Source of the DNA: Beroe ovata
Lineage: Eukaryota > Ctenophora > Nuda > Beroida > Beroidae
Length of the DNA: 64,000 nt
Reading direction: 5' to 3'
Assembly (NCBI GenBank): GCA_946803715.1
Contig: CAMPET010000253.1
Location: 2,464-66,463, forward strand
Shown here piece by piece: positions 33,818 to 46,700 of this stretch (position 1 is its first letter; the number at the start of each line of letters is the position of its first letter). Both the position numbers and the translations under genes were made by a program. The notes under the pieces were generated by a model, which was not told the DNA's origin, made no database searches, and saw only the letters and a program-made list of their open reading frames with translations.

Positions 33818-34774
33818 TCACACAACAAGGATAACTAGAAGTGAGCAGAAGAATACACAACAAATCCCCATACTGATCATAACACCCGAGTACTTTCTGA
33901 TTTTCTTGGCGAGGAACTGCGCCCCTGTCATGTCTCCCATATCCACCATATCGTCCACTCTGAACGCCTGATACAACGACCACAGGCCGCAAGGAGGACA
34001 GAAGAGACAGGTGGTGAGGGCAAGGCAGAAATAGTGGCGCAATAATGCTTGCCCCACAACGAATCTACAGTCTGATCCCTGCTCCTCGGTAAGAGTCAAA
34101 GACGGGAATGTTGTAATGAGATGGTACGGTAAAGTGGCAGGGGCGTGGTTTACCTGTCCACTGTGACTGAACGAGTGACTCAGGAATTGGTTTGTTTCCT
34201 CCTTCATGGCGGGCAGTGAATTTGGGGAGCAAGTTCCCCGGTTGAAAGGTGTGATCTGCTCGTAGGAACTGTAGCCGGAAGTGTCCTGACCGATGCTCCA
34301 CGCCCTGGGCGGGAGCCGGGGTACTTCCTGTGTGTGCGGAGCGGTTTGTGGGAGAGGGGCGTGTCCGTAGTTGTGGGGGTGGTGGAGTGGGATGCTGGGT
34401 GGGGGCCGGGGTGCATCTCTCCTCGGCACAAACTTGACCATGTGTCTCTGTGGTAATGTCCCACGATGTCCACCACCCCCCGTGAAGTAGACATGCTCCA
34501 TGTTCTCATAGTGATCCCTGTTTTCGCGCACGTGGGGGGAGCTGATTAGGGCGTGGCCCCCCACCGGATACGCTGTACACCACGGATCACTGCTCCATCT
34601 CACAGCGCGGTCTTGATACGGCTGCAGGATGTACCCATTTGGCTGGATCGAGACATTCTCGTATTCTGCACTCCTGCTCTGTTTCACGTCCATCTTAACT
34701 TTCTGTTCCACTTGTGTCCTCACATCCGGTTGAGAGTTTTCCCTCCTAACGACAAACAACGGACTCTCTGACAT
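33818..34774 (-). CDS. CD225/dispanin family two-helix membrane protein with long proline-rich N-terminus
   Basis: Single-exon ORF of 318 residues. The last about 75 residues form a CD225 (dispanin) domain: a first hydrophobic segment HYFCLALTTCLFCPPCGLWS with the conserved Cys-Pro-Cys and Gly, then the intracellular loop YQAFRVDDMVDMGD and AQFLAKKIRKYSG, and a second hydrophobic segment ending in SLLVILVV at the C-terminus. IFITM, PRRT and SynDIG proteins share this fold and act in membrane fusion, trafficking or receptor scaffolding. The N-terminal 240 residues are Pro/His/Arg-rich and contain several tyrosines in acidic contexts (SAEYENVS, DHYENMEHVY) that could be phosphorylated. PRRT-like and TMEM233-like members also have proline-rich cytoplasmic tails. 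No introns, and no clear relation to neighbours. Confidence 0.8.
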   Translation of the reverse strand: MSESPLFVVRRENSQPDVRTQVEQKVKMDVKQSRSAEYENVSIQPNGYILQPYQDRAVRWSSDPWCTAYPVGGHALISSPHVRENRDHYENMEHVYFTGGGGHRGTLPQRHMVKFVPRRDAPRPPPSIPLHHPHNYGHAPLPQTAPHTQEVPRLPPRAWSIGQDTSGYSSYEQITPFNRGTCSPNSLPAMKEETNQFLSHSFSHSGQVNHAPATLPYHLITTFPSLTLTEEQGSDCRFVVGQALLRHYFCLALTTCLFCPPCGLWSLYQAFRVDDMVDMGDMTGAQFLAKKIRKYSGVMISMGICCVFFCSLLVILVV

Positions 34775-36241
34775 AACCTGGAGGAGTTAAATCAGCTGTC
34801 ATATCAATATGGAGGTGATACCATGTCAAATGGGGGAATTGATAACAGCTGAACTCAAAATTAAAATCCATGATTTTGAAATCACGTTAACTCTTGCATT
34901 AGATTAGAGCTGATCATTTGCATTTCAGACAATTTAGTCTAGGGTAAATTCCTAAACGTGCAAATTTCTCTATTCAAAACGTTTAACATTAGATTATCTG
35001 AACATGCAGTGAAAATAGTCGATAATCGCACGAAATGGACAGAATATTAATCGCCCTGTATTATAGGTGTAGGACTGTGCTAAGTTCTACATAACTGACT
35101 GTATAGGCGCGGGGGGAGGACTGGCGAACTAAGGTAGAACTTGACCGTAATGATGAATCGCTCGGTAGAAAAAGTTTAGTTGAAAGAGTATCATTCGTCC
35201 GTGGTTACTGGTGTCACAGACTGATTCAAAATGAACTAAGTCTAATATAGAAAGCATCGAAATTGGATATGATTCTAGGTGGGCATTGAGCAAATACTCA
35301 TTCCTTCGTGTAGTGAGCTAAGTAGAAAGCTGCTATGGTCATGAAATGTTCTCATCAATGAAAAGACTCGAGAAACATGCCGACAACATGGAAGATGTGA
35401 AGGTATCTACCACAGCGGCTATCATAGTAACATCGTATACATTGGACGAGTAATGACAGGGTAATATCGGAATCTCAGGCAGATCTCGATATGTAGGTTA
35501 TACACAGCACTTGACACAGCTTGACACAATGACAAACTGACGACTATAGGACATAGGTGTGCACCTCATATGACACTCTGGCTGCACGGGCTGTGATATG
35601 AGGGGTATTTGGTGTGATGGTGTGCCAAACTGAACGATGAACTGGTAACCTGCTGATCCGATATTCCAACAATACGAGGAAAAACACTCCTTAGACATGA
35701 CCATGGAATACCGGGAAATTATTTTACCATCCGGCGGAAATTCGAAGAGGGAGAAAACATAACGTTCACACACGCCAGGATGTGAGATAAAATCATTCCG
35801 GGACAACCTATAAATGCAGAAGGAGTATCACAGAACAGCCATCAAGACACACATACACACACACACACNNNNNNNNNNNNNNNNNNNNNNNNNNNNNNNN
35901 NNNNNNNNNNNNNNNNNNNNNNNNNNNNNNNNNNNNNNNNNNNNNNNNNNNNNNNNNNNNNNNNNNNNNNNNNNNNNNNNNNNNNNNNNNNNNNNNNNNN
36001 NNNNNNNNNNNNNNNNNNNNNNNNNNNNNNNNNNNNNNNNNNNNNNNNNNNNNNNNNNNNNNNNNNNNNNNNNNNNNNNNNNNNNNNNNNNNNNNNNNNN
36101 NNNNNNNNNNNNNNNNNNNNNNNNNNNNNNNNNNNNNNNNNNNNNNNNNNNNNNNNNNNNNNNNNNNNNNNNNNNNNNNNNNNNNNNNNNNNNNNNNNNN
36201 NNNNNNNNNNNNNNNNNNNNNNNNNNNNNNNNNNNNNNNNN

Positions 36242-36273
<32 letters not shown>

Positions 36274-37234
36274 AGGTAAAAAATAGACACCATCCTAGAA
36301 AACCTGTGTCTTGGTAATGGTATGGAGAATATTTAGGGAGGGAACGTGTTGTCATTATATCTGTCATTATCGACAGTTCATATATAACCAAAGTGTGGAG
36401 TCAGACAAGCAACTCCTTGGCTGCTAGTCAATAACAGTGGTCATTATAATGAGTGAGGGGGGGGGAGAAAACCAGGAGCTATGATATGCTATGAAAACAA
36501 AACACAGACAGCGAATCATATGCAGGCTTGTCGAAAAATTCAAAAGAGTTCAGTATTAGGAGGAAAACAATGGAAAAGAGTTCTCTGGAGAAATAATATC
36601 CCGATGAACGATGGAAATGTCTGGAAAATATTGGCACTGGTGTCAAGATGAAATTAGATTTGGCACCAATGGCCAGGGATTTGTGCTCACTAGATTAGTG
36701 GTGATGGCAACCAATAACTTCTTAGATCAATTGAGCCGCACACACACGCACACACACACGCACACACACAGTGTGGCTAATGAGATATCCAGCAAAAGAG
36801 GAAGGTGGCGTTTAAAACTCAATGTACACGATTAACCAGTGAAGTAAAGTTCAATAATTATATTACTACCGCTTTACTTTGTGGAGGGATTTGGGCGAAT
36901 GATCAAGCAAAACCTAAGATTTTAATAAACCAAAAACCTTGAAATGCCGCTACAAATCGTCCAATACTGCAATGGACACAATATGAATTGCTTCTTTGTC
37001 AATTAGAGAAAACCGAAACTGTTAAACTTCCCTCAGACTTCAGATTGTACTGAAGGAGTCAAGGAGCTCACATTACATAAGAGTTTTATGTAAAACATGA
37101 GTTAAAGAGAGGATGTTTAACTTAGTAAGTAGGTAGAAGGGGACCAGTGTTGAAACAGCACAATGACGAATCGGCGATTGTCGGAATATGAACAAACACG
37201 GCGATAAGAAATGGAAACGCATATGACTTGTGTT

Positions 37235-37268
<34 letters not shown>

Positions 37269-38792
37269 NGTACCTACTTTGTAGACACGGAATTCCTGTA
37301 TTAATTTCATGACCAAGTGTCAAGATATTGGGACAAACAGACTTGGAGCACAGTTTCACAGCGAGTATGTTCCCTGTCGCACAATTAGACAGCAAGACGC
37401 CAAGACAGACAGGCAGTTAGTCTGAGTGCGTACACAAAACAGTGTACATTTAATAATGTTCCATGTGTCTATCAAAGGAAGGGAAAATGATATGAGCTGT
37501 GTGATAAAGCCATTCATTTTGTCTAGCTGTACAATTTACATACTCTACTAAGAACCCTGCGAAGATAGAGGAATGTCGGTTTCGTATAATCATCAAGTCT
37601 CTTGAAAGGCCATCATTAGCTTATCAGAGATCTTCTTCTGCACGTAAAGCATGGGGCACGATCTTCATTAATGAATATTCATATTGTGATGTGGCCACGC
37701 CCTAAATTATACAACAGCGTTATAGTTCATCTCATGAATAGAAGAGTTCCATCTAAGAACTTCAGCACAACGCGGGCTTTGTTTGCATAAAGAAGAGAGG
37801 TATAAACTTATAAAGTAAAGGTAATGAACATAACTACTAGTACGTACAGTATGAAAGAGAACCCGACACTCCGAAAATAGATAAAATGAGGGGTCTACTT
37901 AATAAAAGAGAGAGGGGAGTAATTTGAATAAACAAATACCATGAGATAGCATGAGCAGACACAACTAACTGAGTACAACAAGTCACTTATTATCCAGCCA
38001 TACATCATACTTTTGGAGTATTTAAGTTCTTAGTAAGCATTTTATTTGTACAGCTAGATTGAATTTGAAGTAGAATAGAGAACGCTCCCAACAGCATTTC
38101 TCTTTACGTAGATTATACTCAAAGCGGTATGATTTAGAGCATGGTAAAATAATTCAGAATTCAGAGTTAGGTATTCAGAACCAGTGACCTAGAACTGGGA
38201 ATTAAGGAACAAGGACATTCACTTTTAGAACAAGAACTGGTAATTAATGATAACAAATTAATATCTAGGAACAGTGATAACGATAACGTCTATATAAGTT
38301 AGGAAGCTATAGAGGCAACCTCACAGCTGCCATGAGCGTATGTCAATTCTCAAAATCAATCAGGGGAACCTGATCTATGGACCCCAGACATGGTGTAGTA
38401 AACTACACATATGCTATAGTATTCGGAATGAATCATGAAACAATGTTCTATTCACCTCAAATACAAACCAAATGAATCTGGTAAGGGCAGGACTCAATAT
38501 ATATTAGAAGTAGATTAAATTCAATACGTCCAGTAATTAGAGTTATCTTATAGCTGTCTCGCGGTTGTCCTGTTCAACCACTGCCCGACTGTGCACAGTG
38601 CACACACGCACACAGGCACAGACACACAAATTCAGACAAACTGGCCCACAAACACCCACGCAGATACACCCACAGACAGACAGACCCGCACAGACAGAGA
38701 CACACAGGCACAGACAAACAGACACACCCACACAGACACAGATACACAGACACACAAATATCCACCTTAAATCATAAGGAGTCTGTCTGTTA
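34775..38792. other. Intergenic region with (CA)n tracts and an assembly gap
   Basis: 35869-36241 is 373 undetermined bases flanked on both sides by (CA)n, so the gap is probably a longer CA microsatellite. Further CA/TG tracts are at 36738-36771 and 37224-37270. 38596-38760 is a minisatellite of CACAGACA-type units adjacent to the GPCR stop codon. 37640-38540 is AT-rich. An ORF of 102 codons on the minus strand at 35498-35806 has no recognisable feature. No gene is supported. Confidence 0.7.
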
Positions 38793-41700
38793 TCATCTTT
38801 GTTTTGGGTCACAGTTCTTCCTTTGAAACTTTCTGTACTTCAACTTCAGTGCGTCACGCATCGCCTATGGAGCAAGTAGTGAGAAAAGGAACTGATCAGG
38901 TGGATTCTATATGAGGGCTACTTATCGATCACACTAGAAAGTGCGTCAAGAGGCCCCGTTCATCATTCAATATTTAGCAAATTGATCAATCGCTGTTGCA
39001 GGCGAAATGACGCCACAGAGTTTCCCTCATAGAAAGAGATGGTGCATTTTACGTCATACAATTCTTACGATATAGATTGACTGTAGATGGACGCTACAAG
39101 ATACAATATATCATGATCATGAGAAATAAGAATTCACCTTTTTATAAGCGAAGTAGAAATAAATCACAGGGTTTGTGCAGGCGCTGAGAAGGATAGTGGA
39201 ACAACTTATTAGGAGAAGGTTGCAGTAAGCCGTGAAACTGACGTTAATGAGGCCTGATCCGTTCAACAGCCTGGGAAAGTGACGGATTTAATGATCAAAT
39301 TCATTGAAACTCACTCTGTCTCGGTAATTACATTGTGCGATATAAATTATCATATAGGATCCAACTCCTCTCACCTGTGCAATATGTCGATTGACAGCAA
39401 CCACCACAACATGTAACAGATGACAAACTGTGTCACCATGACAAGTGTGTTGAACGCACTCCTGATAATGACACTGAGTCGCATGTCCAGCCGAGTTATC
39501 CTCTTTTCTCTCTGCTGTTTAGAGCTGATGTGGTCCAAGATCCGCTTCTTGATACTCCCCTTGGGTCTCCTCACTGGTGCACCATCACTCGTCCCATGGT
39601 GTCCCTGGTCAGGTAAGATGGTATCCTTGCTCGGTGGTGTCCCCTGTTCAACTGTCACAGACTTCCTCCCTTTCAACACACCGTTCACCACACACTTTCT
39701 CAGTGCGTTGAAACTCGGAACGTTAGTGGAAGCAGGTGGTGTCTCCGGCATGCTGGTCTGGGAAAAGTCACAACATGTCTCATTCTCCGATTCCTGGCAG
39801 AACGACCTGTCCTCAGCACATAGTGGTGGGAGGGAGGAGGATTGTGTCTCGATACACTGACTCCCTACACACTCATCATACACGAGGGATTGGTCAGCTG
39901 AAGATGACTGCTCGTCACATGCTTGTTTGAACACGGAGATGCTTTCCCATGAGTTTTTAGTCCCCTCCTCTTCTCTGAGGGGTGTGCCGAGTTTGGGCGG
40001 GGCATGGATCCGGAACACACTTTCCTCCCGTATGCTATTGGTGCGACACTTCAGTGCTACCTGGTTAAACATGCCGCCTCGGGAGGCTGGAGATGGGCGC
40101 GGTGCCGGTATACGTGGCGTCACTAGTGGCCCGCCCATCGCCTTGATGTCTCGGATATCTGGGAAATAATCAGTTCAGCTTACTCGGAATTACATTTACT
40201 GTTTTAGTCGAGATCAGGTGAATTGACACCATACTCGGAATTCAGATTGGTATATACCACAGTCACGTATAGTACTGACCCTTGTTCAGGAACTTCTTCA
40301 TTGCGTCCACTACGACAGTTGCCATGTCCATGTGATTCCCGGGGAAGTGATCCAACTTTACCGAACCACCCTTCACACGACTCGGTCTAACCTCCTCATA
40401 CTCCGAGTCAAACTTTATACTGAACTTTGAACTGTCTGCTGAGGAGATAACAGCTGTTAGCTAACTACTAGGTAAAGGTTCTACTTCTAGTGTTAGCTAA
40501 TTAATGTTCTAGTCGTGATCAGGGGAAAAGTTGTTGACACCACTCCGTAAAGTGACAAAATTCCGTAAATTAAAAACATGCTGTGAATTGACAACATATT
40601 CCGTGAATTGACACCACTCTGTAAATCGATACGTCACTTACATCGGTCGTTGTCTTTACAGTCGAAATATTTGAGACTGACAGGGCACTCTGCCGCTTTG
40701 TAGGATTCAGATCTGCCACTTTTTGCAAAACTTTGGGATTGTATCCGCTCGAAGGCCCCATTACCAGCAGTTTTAACAATGAAGTAGTTAATGTAATACG
40801 CCACCAGTGCGTCTGAGTCAGTGGTGGTTGTGTTGTCAAAGTTTTTATTCTCGAGTGACGTCACGGCAAACTCAACGAGGTCTTGGTCTATGTTCTCCGT
40901 TTCTTTCTGTAAAGAGTAATGTTGCTGATACTTGACTTGTACACATACTATAAGTATACTGACACCATTATAATCACAATGCAACATCCCCAATTGCGAA
41001 CTGCAGCTCCCACCAGGGCCCCGGTAACAAATCACTGATGTCTAACCTCGTATCTCTCTAGCTCGTTCAGGCTGAGCGGCCGTCTGAAGAACTGGACCGA
41101 ATTACTGAGGTTACTGAGCGCTGCCGATATCCTCCTACTAGTTCGAACCAGGGCAGGGGTCTTCGTACACTGAGTCTCGTGAGTACCACCGTTGTCGACG
41201 TTGGTCACATCTGCAAGGGCGAGCAGAAATGAGTACTTTGAAAATATCTGGGAGGGAAACTGGGAGTCGTGCGAAATAAGGGTCTGAGAGCGAGTCTCAC
41301 GTGACCACTATACGATATTATGGATTGTGAATGAGAGCACCACATGTCATACCATGTTTCTCAGACAAATTAGTAGATGTACCATTAGCCACGTTCCCAA
41401 TCTTCAGCTTGTGGTGGATAGTCTTCAACTGGATTACCTACAAACAGGATGGGATGCGCCAGGATGATCTTTGTTGCATGATATTTTCAATTCAAAGCCA
41501 CCTCACAGTGATTGTAAAAGTCCTGGTTTAAACCACGATGGTATTACTAAAGCATTTCACATACCTTGGCAACGATTTGGAGATAGAAAGCGATCACTAG
41601 GATGCCTGGTACGAATATTGGGACTACCATTAGGAAGAAGTGAAGGCAGATCCTCGTCTGAAGAGAAGTCAGTTTCATATAAGACGAGATATCACTTAAA

Positions 41701-43302
41701 TTGGAGTTCCTTATCATCATAAGATTTGTTCTCCGCTTAATCTCTGAAATTGGAGCTTGAAATCATGCCAAAAGTTCATTCCTCCTCGACTCACCCTCTT
41801 CAATACATCCTCGCCCTCAACTGACCAGATACACACAGAGACATATCTGTTGTACCGATAGTGTAGTCCGATGGTGTACGGAACTAGGGCCAGGAGTAGG
41901 AGCAGAGACCATATGACTGCCGCGACGACCTTCACTCTTCGCTTTGTGATGAGATGAGGAGCGCGCAGCGGATGGATAACCACAATGTACCTCACCAGTG
42001 TCAACATGGTGAGGAACCACAGTGAACTCCTGCCGGGGGAGGGGGGTGAGTGGGAACCACAGTGAACTCCTGCCGGGGGAGGGGGGTGAGGGGGTGAGAG
42101 GGAAATCATCCGGATGAAACATATTGCAGAGGAGTGGGAGATCGGGTTTTATTTCAGGAGATATAGAAGTTTAGATTTTAAGATAGGGATTCGAGTATCA
42201 TAGTGGCTATGAGAGGATTGTCGGGGAGATGTGCAATGTGCACGGGCCAATGGCCATGAGATTTAGAAGGGTAAAAATAGTATCGGAATGAGGGCATATT
42301 GGATTGATTCGCTATGAGCACAGCCAGCGAGGATTGGGTGTCGAGTAGTGAAATTAGTCGGAAGAATATTAATTGATTTAACCCTGAAGATCGCGATAAA
42401 TCATTTCAAAAAATCCACCTATATATATTACGTTAGTTAACCGATTGATTTAAGACAAATGCAAGGTTTACTCGCTATAGATTGCTACACCCTTAACTAT
42501 CTTGATGCGACAAATCACGCTGACGAGAGCTCCCTCAATTTCACCAGTGGATTATCCTAAAATTTCAAGATTCGCATCAAGTAGAATGCATAGAGAACGG
42601 TTCTATTGCAGGAATATCGATCACAATTTCCTCAGGTTGCATGAGGGGAAGAGCAGACTAGGAGGGGGCATAAATCTTAAGTGACGGGATTTAACACCCG
42701 GTCATACCTGATTGTAAGGTTGAAGATAATGCCGGCAAGGTTACAGAAGATAACGAGGATGATTCTCGACTCGTTGACACCCGATTCTCTAGCTCCAGAG
42801 AAGAGGGTTGCGGCACTGAACAGCAGCACCACACAGTACAACACATCGCTCAGGCTCAGGTTGAAGATAAAGAGACTGGATGCCAACCGTGCTTTACTAC
42901 AGTTACGCTTCGTAACGGCGCGCACCGCTAACAGAACTGAGAGGAGAGAGGGGGATCAGGGGTTAGAGCAGCTGAGGGTTGGAGTTGTATATACTCTAAA
43001 AAGGATGATTCTTTTCTTGGTACTGCAGGGTCTCGGTTAGGCACCTATGAGGTTGAAGGAGATCCCGAGTGCTGAGAAAAGGAGTATGGCGGCTCCAATC
43101 GTCTTATCTAGAGCTGGACTGTAGTGGTATTGCCGTGGCGCGAGAGTAGCCGTCTCCTCAGATTCACTGAAATAAACACGCGATCCCGTGAATCACAATT
43201 GTTAGATAGGTCTGACATCAGACATGTCCTGAGCTAGACATTGGAGAGACGATATTTCGCACATGTTCACCTCAGAATAGTGAGCACTCCAGTAGGATCC
43301 AT
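38793..43302 (-). CDS. Rhodopsin-family GPCR with very long third cytoplasmic loop
   Basis: Twelve exons, all phases consistent: 43271-43302, 43045-43166, 42708-42936, 41795-42029, 41565-41657, 41353-41437, 41047-41210, 40642-40906, 40280-40438, 39375-40158, 39138-39270 and 38793-38864, giving about 790 residues. TM1 has GISFNLIG (N1.50); TM2 [17 protein letters not shown] (D2.50); TM3 ends [13 protein letters not shown], so the DRY motif reads VRY; TM4 [18 protein letters not shown]5 [20 protein letters not shown] (P5.50); TM6 [20 protein letters not shown], without CWxP; TM7 [14 protein letters not shown] with NPxxY; then a basic tail ending CDPKQR. Exons 6 to 10 put about 445 mostly polar residues between TM5 and TM6, compared with a few dozen in most class A receptors. 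Aminergic and muscarinic receptors also have long loops there, but no ligand class can be named. Confidence 0.85.
42013..42092. repeat. 40-bp tandem duplication spanning a GPCR splice acceptor
   Basis: The unit beginning GGAACCACAGTGAACTCCTG occurs at 42013 and 42053, with the second copy followed by further GGGGTGAG repeats. Each copy contains the same acceptor CCCCGGCAG and first bases of GPCR exon 4. The inner acceptor (exon start 42029) keeps the frame; the outer one would insert 40 nt and shift it. Confidence 0.85.
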
Positions 43303-43610
43303 TAGGTAGCAGTCTGGAAAGGATATAATTAACCTTAATTAATAGAATTTATCATGTGGCTTATTATCTAAAGAAACGTCATCCTGTAGGCCACCGTTAT
43401 AACCCACTAATTACTCATTTTTTCAATAGAATAAACTTAATATACTTGATAATGTATCGAAGTAGTTCTAGTTATATCCTTCACTGCAAGATTAATGTCA
43501 CACACACCCACACACAAGCATACACACACATCGTACACCCTGCTGTACAACAGCCAAGGGAACACACATCATACACGGGCTGATCTCGGCTTAGGATGAA
43601 GGGAGGTTTT

Positions 43611-43730
43611 CAATTTAATGAGATCATGACCAAGTACTGAAAAGGGAAGAAACTCAGAAAAGTATGGTCAATCCCATACTTTTCTGAGTTTCTTCTCTAT
43701 TCAGTACTTGGTCATGATCTCATTAAATTG
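43611..43730. repeat. Near-perfect inverted repeat, about 55-bp arms
   Basis: The left arm CAATTTAATGAGATCATGAC...AAGTATGGT (43611-43668) pairs with 43674-43730 (ATACTTTTCTGAGTTTCTTC ... CATTAAATTG) with only a couple of mismatches and a loop of a few bases. It lies upstream of the GPCR gene. Confidence 0.9.
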
Positions 43731-46700
43731 ATAATGTATCATTGTATCAAACGCGGAGACTGGTTTATAAGAAGCTACAAAACCCAGCTCGCAAGCGTTC
43801 TGGCTGTCGACGAATCCGACGGGAAGATGACCGATAAACGAATTTAACGAAATCAAGCCTTAATACTACCCCAAAGAACGATACCGTGTTGACCATATAC
43901 AGATAAACTATAAGTCACAATCTTATATAGTTACATTGTTACAATCTTATACCATGATATATAGTTTATCTACGTGAGGCCGGCACTCAGTATTGAGCAA
44001 TGGTAAACTCATTCAATCTTTCAACCCTCACTACAACATGTAACAGAAGTAAATAGTTGCAAAGATTCACGATCAGTATAATTTCATCTGATACACATTA
44101 CGCGACACGTTGCAGCTATAATCACTGCGTAATGAGGCCGAATCATCTCTCTGAAGACTATAGTGAGGAATGAGTACCCCCAAGATGAGAATTGGGAAAT
44201 AGTGGAAGGAGGGGGAGAATGCGATTGGGAAAAGTTGGTAAGCACCATACCAAGAGGCACGTAGCCAGACATTTTTTTCCGGGGGGCCCTCGACGAGCGG
44301 AGCAAGGAAGCTACAGCAGGGGTATGGGGGCGCAGCCCCTGGTGGGGGGTTAGGGGGGGGCGAATAAGAGGAGCAAAATAGTTATTCCAGATATGCAAGG
44401 GTGAAAACTGAAGAAAACGCGGCCCCCTGTCTACGTGCCTGCATACAAATCACTACTATATTATAGAACAGCAAACATAAACGGATGGGTACATAAGATG
44501 AGTTCGAGACAGTACAATCTATTTCTAAAACAATAGGCTAGGGGGGCAATAAGTTCTTGAGCTAAAACAAAAAGGTAGTATATAAAGTATATCATAGTCT
44601 ATAATGTAGGCTAGCAGTGAAGTATAATGACGATGAGATATAATGATCAAGAGACACTCAGAGTATAAAATATAGCTTTATATACGAGGAGTGGGGTTAT
44701 AATGAGCTCTACAGAAGCTATCTGCAGAAGCTGTCTGCACGATAAGGCAGTTGGTCATGATAGCTGGTAGTCTAGTCTAGACGGAGATTAAGAAATGTGG
44801 CCGTTGTACCTAAATAGTTAACAAGTACAAGGGGCTTACTGGCTATTCGCATAGAACTTGTGCTTGGAGAAGGTGTTGCTCTGAGTAACATAAACAAAGT
44901 AGTGAAGTATAGGATGGAGTGTCTCGAACTATTTTCCATTCCCATGTGTCTAATTGTTGTGAAGTAAGTCATAGGAACAGCACCTATATATTGCGGCTAA
45001 CGAGGTACGGAAAGGTGCGGTTACAAAACACACTCAGGGTGTGTATCACGCCACCACTCCACCGCTCTTTTGGTAATATTGATGCTGGAGAGATGAAGCA
45101 CCGGGCCGGTGCCACCGGCGAATATGAAGGGCCGGTGAAAGTAAGAGCGGAAATTGTAATGAGTGTACATCTGTACACTCAATTCCAGTTCAAATTATAG
45201 ACAAAATGGAACCTACTAATAATAATATACAGATTAACTTTCTCAATTTATAAATATCCAAGTTGTTGCAGTATCAAGTCTTCTAAAAATAGAATTTAAT
45301 AAATTAGAACGTGTAATTTGTTAGTTATCATCTGCAGATGAATATTATATCATACTAGCCCGTGCCGACGTAAGGTCCCGCAGCTACTGGAATTACAAGC
45401 CCGCGTCTGACTCCACCAATTACAAGGTCAATTAATGAGGGGGAACAGACATAGGAGACAATATTACATTTGGTAAGTACTCACCGTGTTTAATAGTCAT
45501 GATCATCATGGACAACATGGACAGCATGGGTAGGCTGGGCATATTGAATAATATTCATGTTGCTAGGTGGAAACTGTAGTACCGACGCCTGTTTTGAGGG
45601 ACTCGTGCAGGAAACAGGAATACTGATGGGAACACAGACACACAAACACAGGCACAAACAAACGTCACACACAGACACAAACAAAAACACACGTTACATA
45701 CAGACACACGTTACATACAGACGCTCAAACACAGGCACAAAAAAACGTCACATACAGACACAAACAAAAACACACGTTACATACAGACGCTCAAACACAG
45801 GCTCAAACAAACGTCACATACAGACACAAACAAAAACACACGTTACATACAGCCACAAACAAAAACACGCGTTACATACAGACGCACGTTACACACAAAC
45901 ACACAAACAGTGTATGTTCTATAGTTTGTGTGCGCAAAGCCTCTTTATTGCAATTACAAAAACACATGTCAAGTGTCACTGTCAACACTCAACGGCAATT
46001 AAGGTACTGTTATCTAGGGAAAATTATGCATCTTAATTGATTTGTTACTTTAGGGAATGTACAAAATGGTAAATGCACTCTTGAGTCATACTCGTGATAC
46101 ATACTTAGATACTAGATAGTAGCCTAGATACTTTCTAGTACTAGATACTAGATAGTAGATAATACCCTAGATAGTACCCTTGACACTTGATAGAACCCTA
46201 GATAGCAACCTAGATAGTACCCTAGACACTTGATAGGACCCTAGAAAGCAACCTAGATAGTACCCTAGACACTTGATAGGACCCTAGATAGCAACCTAGA
46301 TAGTACCCTAGATAGTACCCTAGATATTACTCTTGTGTTGCAATGGGTGAGAACTAGGGCAATCCGCAATGGGCATACATAATACTGGAAATAATTATGT
46401 GAGGTCGCCATTATATGACCTCGACACCTGTTACGGTGTTACGAATCCCTATGCTGCATACAACTCATATTATGAAGATTTATCACACCGAACGGCCAAG
46501 TCACACCATATCACACATAACTATGAAATGTGATCACGCATGATATTATGAGTGATCCACAGCTGAAATGATGTTGTGTTCCCCTAGAATCACATAACAA
46601 TTCAACGAAGAGTACAATGCAATCGTTTAGTGTAAAATTTATAAATACGAATATATCCGCCACTCCGCCAGCTCGAGCTGTATATATCTCGGATCCGTTA

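Noticed and set aside
35498-35806. Minus-strand ORF of 102 codons
   Set aside because: Open but with no recognisable domain, signal peptide or neighbouring exon; borders the CA tract at the gap.
35808-36391. Long open frames on both strands across 35869-36241
   Set aside because: They consist almost entirely of undetermined bases and (CA)n; the openness is an artefact.
38543-38812. Cysteine/valine-rich minus-strand ORF
   Set aside because: Translation of a CACAGACA minisatellite next to the GPCR stop codon.
44084-44398. Minus-strand ORF of 104 codons
   Set aside because: Runs through a GC-rich repeat stretch; no domain, splice or signal support.
45557-46036. Plus-strand ORF of 159 codons rich in Thr, His, Gln and Lys
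   Set aside because: It is a translation of the CACAAACAAAAACACACGTT minisatellite; periodic composition, no start or splice context.
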